From a virus: 29,234 bases of DNA. Location: IMG/VR virus record IMGVR_UViG_3300020468_000880, positions 1 through 29,234 of that record; one strand, given 5' to 3'. Below the pieces are notes generated by a model. That model had not been told where the DNA came from, made no database searches, and was given only the letters and a program-made list of their open reading frames with translations. Position numbers and translations under genes: made by a program. Below are positions 13,354 through 21,896 of this stretch, one piece after another; position 1 is the first letter of the stretch; each line of letters starts with the position of its first letter.

Positions 13354-15722
13354 TATGCTATCTCCTTAATAAATTCGTTAGTTAAAAATCTTGAAGTTGT
13401 TTTAGTCTTTTGGTTTTTCTTAAAGGCAGTTGTTAATTTGCCTTTTTTCGCACCGACTAATTCTTCATCAAGTTCATCTTCACCACCAACAACCAAAGTT
13501 GTCGACGCCGTTGTGAATAGTTTTCCGTATCCTTTGGTTTCCCAAACGGTACCAGTTTTTCTTGTTTCTAGCCATTTTCCTTGAGCTTCATATGTGTCTT
13601 CTCCTATGCAACTCATTAATTGTAGAAAGTCTGATTTTCTACCACAAACAAAGTAACCTGTTGTTATCACTCCTGTTTCTGCTTTCAACCACTCTAAAAG
13701 ATTTGTAGTTTTCTCAAAATCACTTCCGTAATATCTGTCGATTTCATAGTCATAAACTTTTCCAGAATATGGGTCAATCAGTTTTCTGATTTTGGTTACA
13801 GACCACCTTTCTGAACCCTCTAATTGTTCTGTAATTTGTTTTTGCTCTTCTTCACTTGGGTAAAGACAGTCTGCTCTATGACTGTAACCATCTGTAATGA
13901 TTGTTAGAATTGATTTCTCAATACCATACTGTTTGTTGAATTCTGGAATTAATCTTCTCATGCCAACTAAACACTGGTCAAGAGGAGTTCCACCCAATCC
14001 ATATCCATTTGGGTGATTGTATCTTGTGTTCCAGAAATAACCATCGGGGTCAATGAAATCAATGCCAGAAAACCACTCATTGTAGGCACTAACATTTTTC
14101 TCAAAGTTTTTGTTGTAAGAACTTCCGATTGTTTGTAAATAGAACTCGTTGTAAAGACCACCCATAATAGCAAGTGCATCTAAGTATTCTTTTGACTTCA
14201 TTTCATTTGACAACATTTCTACAAGTCTGATTTTACTTCTATCAGTATCCCAGCCATATGACTCATTGTAACCAATTTGGTCTGAGAACAAATAAACTCT
14301 GAAAGGTATGTCAACTTTTTTACAGAACATTGCAAGAATCATTGATTGTTCTAATAAGTCCATAACTTCGTTAGAGATAGAACCAGACCAATCAAGCATA
14401 ACTTGAACACCATGATTCTTTCCGTCTGGAAGATATGTCATTCTTTTGAAAACATCATCAACGATTTGATACTTAGCAAGTCTATTCATATCTAACTTAC
14501 CAGTTTTACCAGTAAATGCATGAGCTTGAGCAAAGGCAGCTGCTTTCATTTCAAACTCTTTTGCCATATGCATCACAATCTTTTTGTTCTTATCAACCAA
14601 TCTCTTGGCACTTCTCTCTGCCATGATTTTTGTTTTACCAAGGTCTTTATCAATATTTTCTTGTGGTTCTCCTTTCTTGTCTTTTCCTTCGAAGAACCAT
14701 TTCCAATCTTGTCTTACTTGTTTGTAAGGATAAACAATGTTTTTGATGTCTTCATTGTTTACAACTTCTTTCATATTGATATGACTGACAACTGCAGAAT
14801 CTTCTGAAATGAATTGTTCTTCATTGTTGTGTGCATTGTGTTCTGTAATAGATTCTCTAGCACCATCTTCATCATCGTAATGATTTGGGTCAAGACCCTC
14901 ACCACCTTTTTTACCAGTAGATTTTCTCTCTTCTGATTCTTCATCATCTTCTTCAGCATCTTCACCTGATTCAGAATTATCATCTTCTATTTCTGGAAGA
15001 TTATCATCATCATCTTCATTTGAATCTTCATAAGGGTCTTCGTAAGAGTCTGAATCTTCACCGAAGTCTTCCATATTTTCTTCTTCATCTTCTGACTCTT
15101 CATCATCACCGATATCGAACATCTGAGGAACTAACTTCTCATCATCAATAGTTCTTGTCTCATTTTCTTTTGACCATTCATAGATTGCAGTTGCACATTC
15201 TTCAACTTCTTCCCATGTTTGACATTTAATTGCCCAATCAAGGAAGAATTGTTCTTCTTTATTAAGTGAAATACTTACCCTTGAACCACATTTTGTAATC
15301 AGATTGATTTTGTCAATCAGTGAAAGTTCTTGTAAATTCTTTTCTTTGATACCGAAGAAATCGATATCCATCAATTCGTTATATGCTTTAAAGAATGATT
15401 TTCTCAGACCAGGATATGTGTCTTTTATCATTCTCTCAATTCTGACATCTTCTACAACATTAAGATATCCTTTAAGTGTTCTGTTTTTGGTAACTGCAGA
15501 ATGAACACCCTCATAAGGAGTATTCAATGCATGAGAAACTTCATGACCCATAAACAAGTCATAAAGTTCAGAAGATATATCTTCTTTAAGAATAGGACAA
15601 CATAATAGTCTATTCTTCAAATCAAAGTATGCAGTAGGAACTTTCCTATGCACAATTGTTAAGTTTTCCTTTGCAAGTAATTTTGCAAGGTTGTCTTTTT
15701 GGGTTTTTAATCTCTCAGTCAT
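13353..15722 (-). CDS. VWA-domain protein with N-terminal HExxH metallopeptidase-like motif
   Basis: The product is 789 residues. The N-terminal domain (about 1-190) has GHEVSHAL at 59-66, the HExxH zinc motif, and a later NVVEDVRIERM helix that may supply the third ligand. A long acidic low-complexity linker (about 205-300) follows, like the acidic region of CobT. The C-terminal VWA domain has a complete MIDAS: DWSGS near 444, a Thr in GGTPL, and ITDGYS. VWA proteins work with MoxR-type ATPases, here the 11605-12837 gene in the same cluster. It may be annotated CobT-like, but the peptidase-like domain suggests proteolysis or inactive scaffold function. The start has no ribosome site; a -10 box ends 6 nt before the ATG. 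Confidence 0.88.
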   Translation of the reverse strand: MTERLKTQKDNLAKLLAKENLTIVHRKVPTAYFDLKNRLLCCPILKEDISSELYDLFMGHEVSHALNTPYEGVHSAVTKNRTLKGYLNVVEDVRIERMIKDTYPGLRKSFFKAYNELMDIDFFGIKEKNLQELSLIDKINLITKCGSRVSISLNKEEQFFLDWAIKCQTWEEVEECATAIYEWSKENETRTIDDEKLVPQMFDIGDDEESEDEEENMEDFGEDSDSYEDPYEDSNEDDDDNLPEIEDDNSESGEDAEEDDEESEERKSTGKKGGEGLDPNHYDDEDGARESITEHNAHNNEEQFISEDSAVVSHINMKEVVNNEDIKNIVYPYKQVRQDWKWFFEGKDKKGEPQENIDKDLGKTKIMAERSAKRLVDKNKKIVMHMAKEFEMKAAAFAQAHAFTGKTGKLDMNRLAKYQIVDDVFKRMTYLPDGKNHGVQVMLDWSGSISNEVMDLLEQSMILAMFCKKVDIPFRVYLFSDQIGYNESYGWDTDRSKIRLVEMLSNEMKSKEYLDALAIMGGLYNEFYLQTIGSSYNKNFEKNVSAYNEWFSGIDFIDPDGYFWNTRYNHPNGYGLGGTPLDQCLVGMRRLIPEFNKQYGIEKSILTIITDGYSHRADCLYPSEEEQKQITEQLEGSERWSVTKIRKLIDPYSGKVYDYEIDRYYGSDFEKTTNLLEWLKAETGVITTGYFVCGRKSDFLQLMSCIGEDTYEAQGKWLETRKTGTVWETKGYGKLFTTASTTLVVGGEDELDEELVGAKKGKLTTAFKKNQKTKTTSRFLTNEFIKEIA

Positions 15723-15728
15723 GTGTAT

Positions 15729-15758
15729 ATGGTACTAAAAAGTGATACGCTTTGTCAA
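15729..15758 (-). promoter_or_regulatory. Early promoter with palindrome, copy 2, leaderless
   Basis: -35 TTGACA (15753-15758), 18-bp spacer, -10 TACCAT (15729-15734). It has the same core as copies 1 and 3, with an imperfect left palindrome arm (GTACTA). Exactly six bases separate the -10 box from the ATG at 15722, so transcription should start on the ATG. Confidence 0.7.
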
Positions 15759-15766
15759 CGCCTAGA

Positions 15767-15961
15767 TTATATACCTAAGTCTGCGACTTTCAGTGCAATT
15801 AATGTATCAATGAAAGTATCATTGTCTTTGCAGTATGGAAGTTTGTCTATACCATAGTCATTTGCAATTGCATTAATCACATTCCATATATCGTCATTTG
15901 CCATTGCACACACATCGTCTGCGATTTGGTCTTTTATTATATCGTTTACTGTATTACTCAT
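15767..15961 (-). CDS. Small acidic protein, 64 aa, unknown
   Basis: A mostly helical, acidic, soluble product (NDIIKDQIADDVCAMANDD..., ending LKVADLGI) of no recognised family. It has its own repeat-type promoter at 15990-16019, a leader, and an AAAAAGGAGACGAA ribosome site. The stop lies inside the shared block CGCCTAGATTA that also ends the downstream repeat, so this gene is bracketed by two copies of the promoter repeat. Duplication or cassette insertion is possible. Confidence 0.7.
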   Translation of the reverse strand: MSNTVNDIIKDQIADDVCAMANDDIWNVINAIANDYGIDKLPYCKDNDTFIDTLIALKVADLGI

Positions 15962-15989
15962 TTCGTCTCCTTTTTCAATCTATGCAACC

Positions 15990-16019
15990 ATGGTATCAAA
16001 ATATGATACGCATTGGCAA
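15990..16019 (-). promoter_or_regulatory. Early promoter with palindromic operator, copy 3
   Basis: -35 TTGCCA (16014-16019), 18-bp spacer, -10 TACCAT (15990-15995). The perfect palindrome GTATCA-N5-TGATAC spans 15993-16009. It drives the 64-residue gene with a leader of about 22 nt. Copies 2 and 3 additionally share CAACGCCTAGATTA upstream of the -35. Confidence 0.65.
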
Positions 16020-16027
16020 CGCCTAGA

Positions 16028-16717
16028 TTAAAGGTCGAATTGAGTTAGATTGATATCTTCGGTAGTAAGGTCGGTAAGTATATTTTCTTCTTTACCAGTA
16101 TACCATTGTGCAATAGTATATCGACTATTCCGTCTCACTGGAGAGACTCCATGTAGCGTGGAGACACCACGGAAGATGACCGATTGACCTTGTATTGGTT
16201 TGTGTCTGTAGGAATCTTCATAATAAGACTCTGAGAACTCTGGAAACCATGTTTCACCACCGTTATAATTAGTATTCAGGTAGGTTATACTAGTCCATTC
16301 ACGGTTTGGGTTGTCTTTTTTTACAAAACTTGCTCTGTTATTATCTAAATGACCTTGCAATTCTTCATCTGGTTGTTCAACTTCATATGTAGAATATGTG
16401 TCTACATGTGGGTGTTGTTGGCCACCGATAGGCCATTCTGCCAATAAAGACATTTCAGGATATAGTGGTTTATCTAAAAGTTTGTTAAGAAATGATATGT
16501 TATCGTAAGTCATACGATTAAAAAGTTTTCTTACACGATTATCTAAGATGGTGTGTCTTGTGATTGCACTATAATCAAAAGACGAACCTACAGAACATAG
16601 GTGTTTATTGCGTTTGAACCAGTCTATCAAAAACCAACATTCGTCTTGTGTAAAACTATCTACAAGATAAATCTCAGGCTGATACTGCTTCTTCTCCTGT
16701 TGATTCACTTGATTCAT
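16028..16717 (-). CDS. 2OG-Fe(II) oxygenase, prolyl-hydroxylase type (first)
   Basis: The product is about 229 residues. The Fe(II) facial triad is visible: HPHVD (HxD, about 120) and the distal His in STLHGVSPV (about 190), with a 2-oxoglutarate-binding Arg in RRNSRYTIAQW. ITYLN and GGETWFPE are typical P4H-family strands. Such enzymes hydroxylate proteins or small molecules using O2 and 2-oxoglutarate; the substrate is unknown. The ATG at 16717 lies 44 nt inside the end of the peptide deformylase gene, with AGGA upstream; translated sequence before it is out-of-frame deformylase coding. A second, diverged oxygenase is at 24897-25562. Confidence 0.85.
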   Translation of the reverse strand: MNQVNQQEKKQYQPEIYLVDSFTQDECWFLIDWFKRNKHLCSVGSSFDYSAITRHTILDNRVRKLFNRMTYDNISFLNKLLDKPLYPEMSLLAEWPIGGQQHPHVDTYSTYEVEQPDEELQGHLDNNRASFVKKDNPNREWTSITYLNTNYNGGETWFPEFSESYYEDSYRHKPIQGQSVIFRGVSTLHGVSPVRRNSRYTIAQWYTGKEENILTDLTTEDINLTQFDL

Positions 16718-17276
16718 TATTTTCTTTTTCCTGTTGTGCTTCTTGTAAAGCACGAGCAAAGGCCTGTCTTTTTTCAAAGTCTAGTCTTTTTCTTCTCTCT
16801 TTTGGTCTTACTTTTAATGCTCTTTCTAATTTTAATTTAGATGCTCTTTGTAAGAAGAGTATACCATTTAAATGGTCTATCTCATGTTGAACACATCTTG
16901 AACCTATTCCGTCAAGTGTAGTTATATGTTCTTCTCCATCTGAATCATGGTATTTCATTTCAACAACTTTACTTCTTTTAATCATTAAGTAAATGTCTGG
17001 AAATGATAAACAACCCTCTTTAAGTAGGTCTGTTTCTTGTGATATTTTTGTTAATTCTGGATTGAAGAATGCCTGTGTTCCGTCTTGTGTTCTCATTACG
17101 AACATTCTGTATGGAAGTCCAACCTGATTTGCAGATAAACCAAGACCACCGAATTTATCCATTGCTTCTGCCATGTTCTTTTCAATTTCTTTAGGGTCTT
17201 CTGGTGGATTTTCAAAATCGAAAATCTCTGGTGGTTGTCTTAATACTTTACTTGCTTCTTCAACTAATTGATACAT
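16674..17276 (-). CDS. def: Peptide deformylase with C-terminal extension
   Basis: The product is 200 residues. All three PDF motifs are present: GLGLSANQVG (about 45), EGCLSFP (about 88) and QHEIDHLNG (about 130), giving the Cys and two His metal ligands plus catalytic Glu. The enzyme removes formyl groups from nascent proteins; phage versions are common in marine myoviruses. After about residue 145 there is an unusually long, first basic (RPKERRKRLDFEKR) then acidic (EENNESSES-like) tail, which phage deformylases usually lack; basic helices of this kind bind ribosomes in bacterial PDF. It overlaps the oxygenase gene downstream. Confidence 0.93.
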   Translation of the reverse strand: MYQLVEEASKVLRQPPEIFDFENPPEDPKEIEKNMAEAMDKFGGLGLSANQVGLPYRMFVMRTQDGTQAFFNPELTKISQETDLLKEGCLSFPDIYLMIKRSKVVEMKYHDSDGEEHITTLDGIGSRCVQHEIDHLNGILFLQRASKLKLERALKVRPKERRKRLDFEKRQAFARALQEAQQEKENNESSESTGEEAVSA

Positions 17277-17279
17277 AAT

Positions 17280-18425
17280 TTACCATGATATTTTGTTGTT
17301 GTGGGTTACTACTATTTCAAAACCTAAGAATGCAACAACATCATTCCAGTTTTGTTTTAAGAGTTTCTTAATTTTGTTAAAATACTTTTTAAGGAAGTTG
17401 AGTGCTTTTTTCATAACACCTTTCATCCATTTAAAGACATCAAATATTCCTTCTGTTAAATACTCATCTGAGTTTGCATTCTGCATTTCTTCGTTGACAA
17501 CCATGTTTATACCTAAACCGATTGTAGACCAAAAAGAATAATAACCTGATTTACCTTTTGGGTTTGAAGGAGTTTTTAAGTCTGCTTTTGTCTTTTGTGA
17601 AGTCTTAAACTTTGCATCTGGTTTTACTTGACTTGCAATTTTACCAACATAACCATCACTTGCAGATTTTACTTTATGCATTTTTGCATTACCTTTAAAA
17701 TCGGTTACTAAGAATGCATCTGCAGTTCCTTCTGAATTACCAAACTTCTCCATACCTGTCATTGCTTCGAATGTAAATTCTTGTGCGAATGCAGGATTAG
17801 ATTTAAACAATGCTCTAAGGTCTTCTTTAAGTGCCTTATGAGCCTCATCTGCTCTTCTTAAAACTTCTATCTCTACAAACTTTCCTGCATCTTCTAGTTC
17901 GGTTTTATTACCTTTTATTCCGAGTTTAGTTAAGTCTGTAGTTGGCATAAGACCGTCTAATTTCTTTCCTAAGTTTTCTACGAATGCGTCTCTATCTACT
18001 TTTTCAGCGGCTGTATAGAATGTTGCAAGTGCCTCTGAACGACCACCTGACATCAATTGTGCATCACCTGTTTTAACGGATATTCTATCTTTACCAACTA
18101 CGATATCAGTTTTAGGTGTGAGTGTAGAACCTTTTGCTTTACCACCCTCAAAATATTGATTCCATTTTGAAGTAGCAGAGTATGAATTTTTAGGAAAGTA
18201 TCCTTTTCCTTTTAAACCACAACTTCTAACAATCTTTTTACCAACTTCTGGTGCATTTGGAAAGTATTTGTTATCTACTCCTTCACCATTAGCTGCGTCA
18301 ACAATTACTTTCTCCATTTCATAGGCAGCTGAAGTATCTGCCTCATGCAATACTATTTTAGAATTATACTTTGGTAAGTTTAACTCGTTTAAGTTTGGTG
18401 TGTTATATTGTTGAAAAGATTTCAT
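17280..18425 (-). CDS. Conserved phage protein of unknown function, 381 aa
   Basis: I do not recognise a family with certainty. The central region (about 100-150) contains TPKTDIVVGKDRISVKTG followed by AQLMSGGRSEALATFYTAAEK. A D, 9-12 residues, then x-V-K in consecutive strands, resembles PD-(D/E)xK nuclease cores, with Ser in place of the acidic residue. A C-terminal region of Lys-rich amphipathic helices (FKWMKGVMKKALNFLKKYF) could bind membrane or nucleic acid. The ATG at 18425 has no ribosome site and lies 5 nt after an exact late octamer, so it is probably a leaderless late gene and possibly a virion protein. An upstream extension of the frame overlaps gp46. Confidence 0.6.
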   Translation of the reverse strand: MKSFQQYNTPNLNELNLPKYNSKIVLHEADTSAAYEMEKVIVDAANGEGVDNKYFPNAPEVGKKIVRSCGLKGKGYFPKNSYSATSKWNQYFEGGKAKGSTLTPKTDIVVGKDRISVKTGDAQLMSGGRSEALATFYTAAEKVDRDAFVENLGKKLDGLMPTTDLTKLGIKGNKTELEDAGKFVEIEVLRRADEAHKALKEDLRALFKSNPAFAQEFTFEAMTGMEKFGNSEGTADAFLVTDFKGNAKMHKVKSASDGYVGKIASQVKPDAKFKTSQKTKADLKTPSNPKGKSGYYSFWSTIGLGINMVVNEEMQNANSDEYLTEGIFDVFKWMKGVMKKALNFLKKYFNKIKKLLKQNWNDVVAFLGFEIVVTHNNKISW

Positions 18426-18430
18426 ATAAC

Positions 18431-18438
18431 TATTTATA
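18431..18438 (-). promoter_or_regulatory. Late promoter, leaderless geometry
   Basis: Exact TATAAATA between the gp46 stop and the ATG at 18425, with five bases (GTTAT) between octamer and ATG. With T4 spacing the first transcribed base is the A of ATG. No Shine-Dalgarno sequence is present. Confidence 0.65.
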
Positions 18439-20154
18439 TTATCCGGCAAGTCTGGAGAAGTTCTTGTGTTTTTCAAATCTTAAAACATTTTCAAACTTAT
18501 CATATAGTGCATCACCTTTATGTGAGATAATAAAACAATTGGTTTTCTCTGTAAGGGTTCCTAATAACTTAAAGAAATCATCGGTACCTTGTGAGTCTAA
18601 AGAACTATCAAATACTTCATCTAATATAAGTAAGTTAGTGTTCACACTATTCTTCATTCTTGCAACACTTCTCCATGTGAATAGTAATGCAAGGTCAATT
18701 CTCATCTTTTCTCCTTGTGAGAAGTTATCATATTTGAATTCGTCTCTAAATCTGGACTTAATAGTCTCTTCGAAGGCCTCATTCAATTCAAACCCCACAT
18801 AGAATTCTAGTTGTGCAAGATACTTATTAATAAGTTTGTTCATAATAGGAACATACTGTTTAATAATTTTTTGTTTAACACCTTGGTCTCTTAATAACAT
18901 TGATGCAATGTCATAGTAATGTTCTTTCTCAACCATAGATTCTTTTTTAGAATGTAGTATGTTTAACTTCTCTTCAACATCATCAATCTTATCCTGAACA
19001 TCATCATTTGCATTTACTTCATTCTTCAATTCTTCAATCTCTTTATTAATCTTCTGAATGTATTTTTGATTAGATGTTATTTCTGCCTGTAATAAACCAA
19101 TTTCTTTTTGAATTGTGTTTATTTCGTCTTGGACTCCGTTGATTCTTTGAAGTTCATCATTGATTTCTGAGACTTGTTCTTCGAGTGTTGCAACCGCCTC
19201 CTTGATTTCTGAGATTTTATCCTGTTTTTCCTCAATACATTTCGTCTTATGTTCATCGTCTAAACCTTGTTTACAGGTTGGACAATTGTCGTGGTCTTCA
19301 TAGAACTTAATGTCTTTAATTGCTTTTCTTCTAGCTGTTTCAAGTTTAGCTTCCATGTCAACAACTTGTTTGAGTCTAGTCTCAGTCGTGTCTTTATTAT
19401 CGATTGAGGATTTTTTCTCCACCACATCTTGCGTCTTTTCATCTATGTCTCCTAAAAGTTTTGTAATGTTTGTTTCTGTTTCATCAACATTGTGTTGAAA
19501 CTTTTCAAGTTTTTCATTACGATTTTCACGGAGTGCATTGAGTTGTTCATTGAGTCCTGAGACTCTCTCTTCTAATAAGTCAATCTCATGTTCAGTATCT
19601 TTCAATTCAACTTTATGACTTGCAATCTTCTTACGAAGAATCTCCATCATGGTTGAAAAGATTGATATGTCAAGTAGGTCTTCAACTAATTTTCTTCTAT
19701 GTAATGCTTTTAATTGCATAAAAGGAGTAAAGTTGGCAGAACCTAATATTGCCACCTGTGTAAAAGAACGATAACTCATTTTGAGTATGTTCTTCTCTAA
19801 GTGTTCTTGATAGTCTTTGACGGTTGCATCTTGATTAATGAAAGTGTCATTAAGATACAATTCAAATTTGTTTGGTTTGGCACCACGAATTACTTTGTAA
19901 TCTCTTTTGCCAATTGAAAATTCTAACTCTACTAATAAGTCTCTACTATTTAAAGAGTTAACTAATAAGTCCTTTTTAAGATTTCTAAAACCTTTACCAT
20001 ATAATGCAAAACATAATGCATCAAGTAAGGTAGATTTACCTGCACCATTTTCACCAAGAATAAGTGTAGTGTCATTTGAATCTAAAGATATTTCGGTAAA
20101 GGTATTACCAGAAGATAGTAAATTTTTGTATTTAATATTTCTAAATGTTATCAT
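18439..20154 (-). CDS. 46: gp46, Rad50-like recombination ATPase
   Basis: The product is 571 residues (T4 560). It has Walker A LILGENGAGKSTLLDAL (about 31-47), long coiled-coil arms (about 170-430) around a zinc hook CPTC near 291, the ABC signature FSQGEKMRIDLALL (about 488) and Walker B NLLILDEVFDS. With gp47 it resects DNA ends for recombination-dependent replication and host DNA breakdown. The start overlaps the gp47 stop as ATGA. Confidence 0.96.
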   Translation of the reverse strand: MITFRNIKYKNLLSSGNTFTEISLDSNDTTLILGENGAGKSTLLDALCFALYGKGFRNLKKDLLVNSLNSRDLLVELEFSIGKRDYKVIRGAKPNKFELYLNDTFINQDATVKDYQEHLEKNILKMSYRSFTQVAILGSANFTPFMQLKALHRRKLVEDLLDISIFSTMMEILRKKIASHKVELKDTEHEIDLLEERVSGLNEQLNALRENRNEKLEKFQHNVDETETNITKLLGDIDEKTQDVVEKKSSIDNKDTTETRLKQVVDMEAKLETARRKAIKDIKFYEDHDNCPTCKQGLDDEHKTKCIEEKQDKISEIKEAVATLEEQVSEINDELQRINGVQDEINTIQKEIGLLQAEITSNQKYIQKINKEIEELKNEVNANDDVQDKIDDVEEKLNILHSKKESMVEKEHYYDIASMLLRDQGVKQKIIKQYVPIMNKLINKYLAQLEFYVGFELNEAFEETIKSRFRDEFKYDNFSQGEKMRIDLALLFTWRSVARMKNSVNTNLLILDEVFDSSLDSQGTDDFFKLLGTLTEKTNCFIISHKGDALYDKFENVLRFEKHKNFSRLAG

Positions 20155-21218
20155 AAATAAGTGTGTTCATCTAACGCTTCATTATACAGTGATTGCATAA
20201 TATCGTTAAGTGGTTTTTTCTTTCCTTGTATATCTAATGAGTCAACATACTTCGAAAGTATAGTAAGAGTGTCTTCAACATCTTCTATTTCATCATCTTC
20301 AAAGAAGTCCATATGTTTATTATCATCAACAACAGAAACATGAAGAGGTCCTTCTGCATGTATTTTATCTAAGAAAGTATCAAACCAATAAGGGTTGTCT
20401 TTGTTAACTACAATAACTTTTGTAAACTTTCCTGCATACTTACTATAGTCTGCATTTGCAATAGTCTCAAACGATTCTTTAGAATCATCATAAAAGGCTT
20501 TCTCAAATAATGTTAATGGGTTTAAAACTGGTGTTAATTCTTGTGTATCAGTATCAAAGATATGAAAATACTTTTGGTCTCCATAATCTGACCAAGTAAA
20601 TTGCATCTGACTTCCTAGATATCTGATGTTTGCAAATTCTGATTTTTGATGAAAGTGTCCTGATAAAACTTTTTCAAATCTCTTTACATAAGAGTGGTCA
20701 AATCCATGTTGACATGTCATACCTGGCATCATCAAGGCACCCTCGAATTCGAAATGACCCATACACCAACTTGCTTCAGCAGTTCTTAAAAAGTCTACAG
20801 TATCAGCATAGTTTTCAGGATTAATCCAAGGAACCATTGCAATATTAAAACCATCGTATTCTCTTACTTCGGGTTCTGTAATCACATTTATATTTGCTTC
20901 ATTAAATAGTAATAGTTGTGGTGCATTGACATCATTTGTTGACTTATAATAAGTGTCATGATTACCTATGATTAAGTCCATAGAGATATCATTCTTTATT
21001 AAAGGTTCAATAAAGTGTTCTCTATTGGCTTTTAGAGTTGCAAAGTTCACATACTTTCTTCTATCGAAGTAATCACCTAAGTGAATAATGTGGTCTATGT
21101 TGTGTTCTTTTAGATATGGGAAGAATACTTCTTCATAGAAACGACCTTGGTATTTGGCCATTGCCTCCATATCACCTCGGACACCTGCATGTGTGTCATT
21201 CAGTAATGCTATTTTCAT
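20151..21218 (-). CDS. 47: gp47, Mre11-like nuclease
   Basis: The product is 355 residues (T4 339). Metallophosphoesterase motifs appear in order: NDTHAGVRGD (about 7), HLGDYFDRR (about 46), IIGNHDTYY (about 83), GHFEFEGA (about 154) and SGHFHQK (about 184). It is the nuclease partner of gp46. It begins with an ATGA overlap at the end of gp55. Confidence 0.95.
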   Translation of the reverse strand: MKIALLNDTHAGVRGDMEAMAKYQGRFYEEVFFPYLKEHNIDHIIHLGDYFDRRKYVNFATLKANREHFIEPLIKNDISMDLIIGNHDTYYKSTNDVNAPQLLLFNEANINVITEPEVREYDGFNIAMVPWINPENYADTVDFLRTAEASWCMGHFEFEGALMMPGMTCQHGFDHSYVKRFEKVLSGHFHQKSEFANIRYLGSQMQFTWSDYGDQKYFHIFDTDTQELTPVLNPLTLFEKAFYDDSKESFETIANADYSKYAGKFTKVIVVNKDNPYWFDTFLDKIHAEGPLHVSVVDDNKHMDFFEDDEIEDVEDTLTILSKYVDSLDIQGKKKPLNDIMQSLYNEALDEHTYL

Positions 21219-21763
21219 TCAGTAAAGTTTTCTAAGTTTTTCTTTTTTACCGCAGTCTTTCTTTTAGACTTGCGTGGTTCATATTCAACACGATTCATGT
21301 TCTCCTGCATCCATTCAACATTCGTGTTCGATAAACTTGGGTCGTGTTGACCATCGATAGTTTCAAAAGAATCCATGGTAATACCACTTTCATTGGTAAC
21401 CGTCTGTTTAATATAGACTTGTTTCTTTTCTTTTTGAATTCTTCTTAGGAATGCATAATAGCATATCTGAGTGATATACGCAAATGCATTATTTGACTTT
21501 TCTACATTGAAGTTGCCGATATACTGAATACAATTCTCAATTGCATCACATATCATTTCGTCTCTGTAGGTATAATTGATAAAATTGGGTCTAGTCGATA
21601 GTCGAGTAGCAATTTTGTAGATACATTCACCTATGTATTCAGACATTTTAGGAAGTTCAGTGTCATTGGCCTTGGCTTCTTTGATTCCTGCTGAGTATTC
21701 AGCAACCGCCGCAGTGAACTCCTTGTTGTTTACATAGTGTTCGTTTACTTTTTTTGTAGTCAT
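21215..21763 (-). CDS. 55: gp55, late transcription sigma factor
   Basis: The product is about 182 residues (T4 185). The central stretch resembles the sigma region 2-like core of gp55: FINYTYRDEMICDAIENCIQ, then FNVEKSNNAFAYITQICYYAFLRRIQKEKKQ. It directs host RNA polymerase to TATAAATA late promoters, which are seen repeatedly in this window. The C-terminal tail is basic (PRKSKRKTAVKKKN); in T4 the C-terminus contacts the clamp. I chose ATG 21763; an in-frame GTG at 21778 with AGGAA upstream is the alternative. A -10 box TATAAT ends 6 nt before the ATG. Operon order is 55-47-46. Confidence 0.92.
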   Translation of the reverse strand: MTTKKVNEHYVNNKEFTAAVAEYSAGIKEAKANDTELPKMSEYIGECIYKIATRLSTRPNFINYTYRDEMICDAIENCIQYIGNFNVEKSNNAFAYITQICYYAFLRRIQKEKKQVYIKQTVTNESGITMDSFETIDGQHDPSLSNTNVEWMQENMNRVEYEPRKSKRKTAVKKKNLENFTE

Positions 21764-21769
21764 GTATAC

Positions 21770-21798
21770 ATTATACACAATTTCCTGTGTCCTGTAAG
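21770..21798 (-). promoter_or_regulatory. Early promoter of gp55, leaderless geometry
   Basis: -35 CTTACA (21793-21798), 17-bp spacer, -10 TATAAT (21770-21775). Six bases (GTATAC) separate the -10 box from the gp55 ATG at 21763, placing the predicted start on the ATG. The spacer contains AGGA, which would be untranscribed if this start is used. Confidence 0.6.
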
Positions 21799-21845
21799 GT
21801 GGTTTTTATATTTATTTTTTTTAAGTTTTTATTAAAAAACCACTA
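21797..21845 (-). other. AT-rich inverted repeat between cytochrome operon and gp55
   Basis: GTGGTTTTT and AAAAACCAC arms (9 bp) enclose a T/A-rich loop of about 26 nt or more. It may end transcription of the small-membrane-protein operon above it. It is not a classic terminator because the U-run is inside the loop. No protein gene is seen from 21780 to 21896 on the minus strand. Confidence 0.35.
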
Positions 21846-21896
21846 TACAAAGGAGGAATTTATGATAAAATGAATATGTTGCCGGTTAGGGAACCA

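Noticed and set aside
14520-14807. Plus-strand 95-codon frame
   Set aside because: Antisense shadow of the VWA gene; hydrophobic residues arise from reading Lys/Glu-rich codons in reverse.
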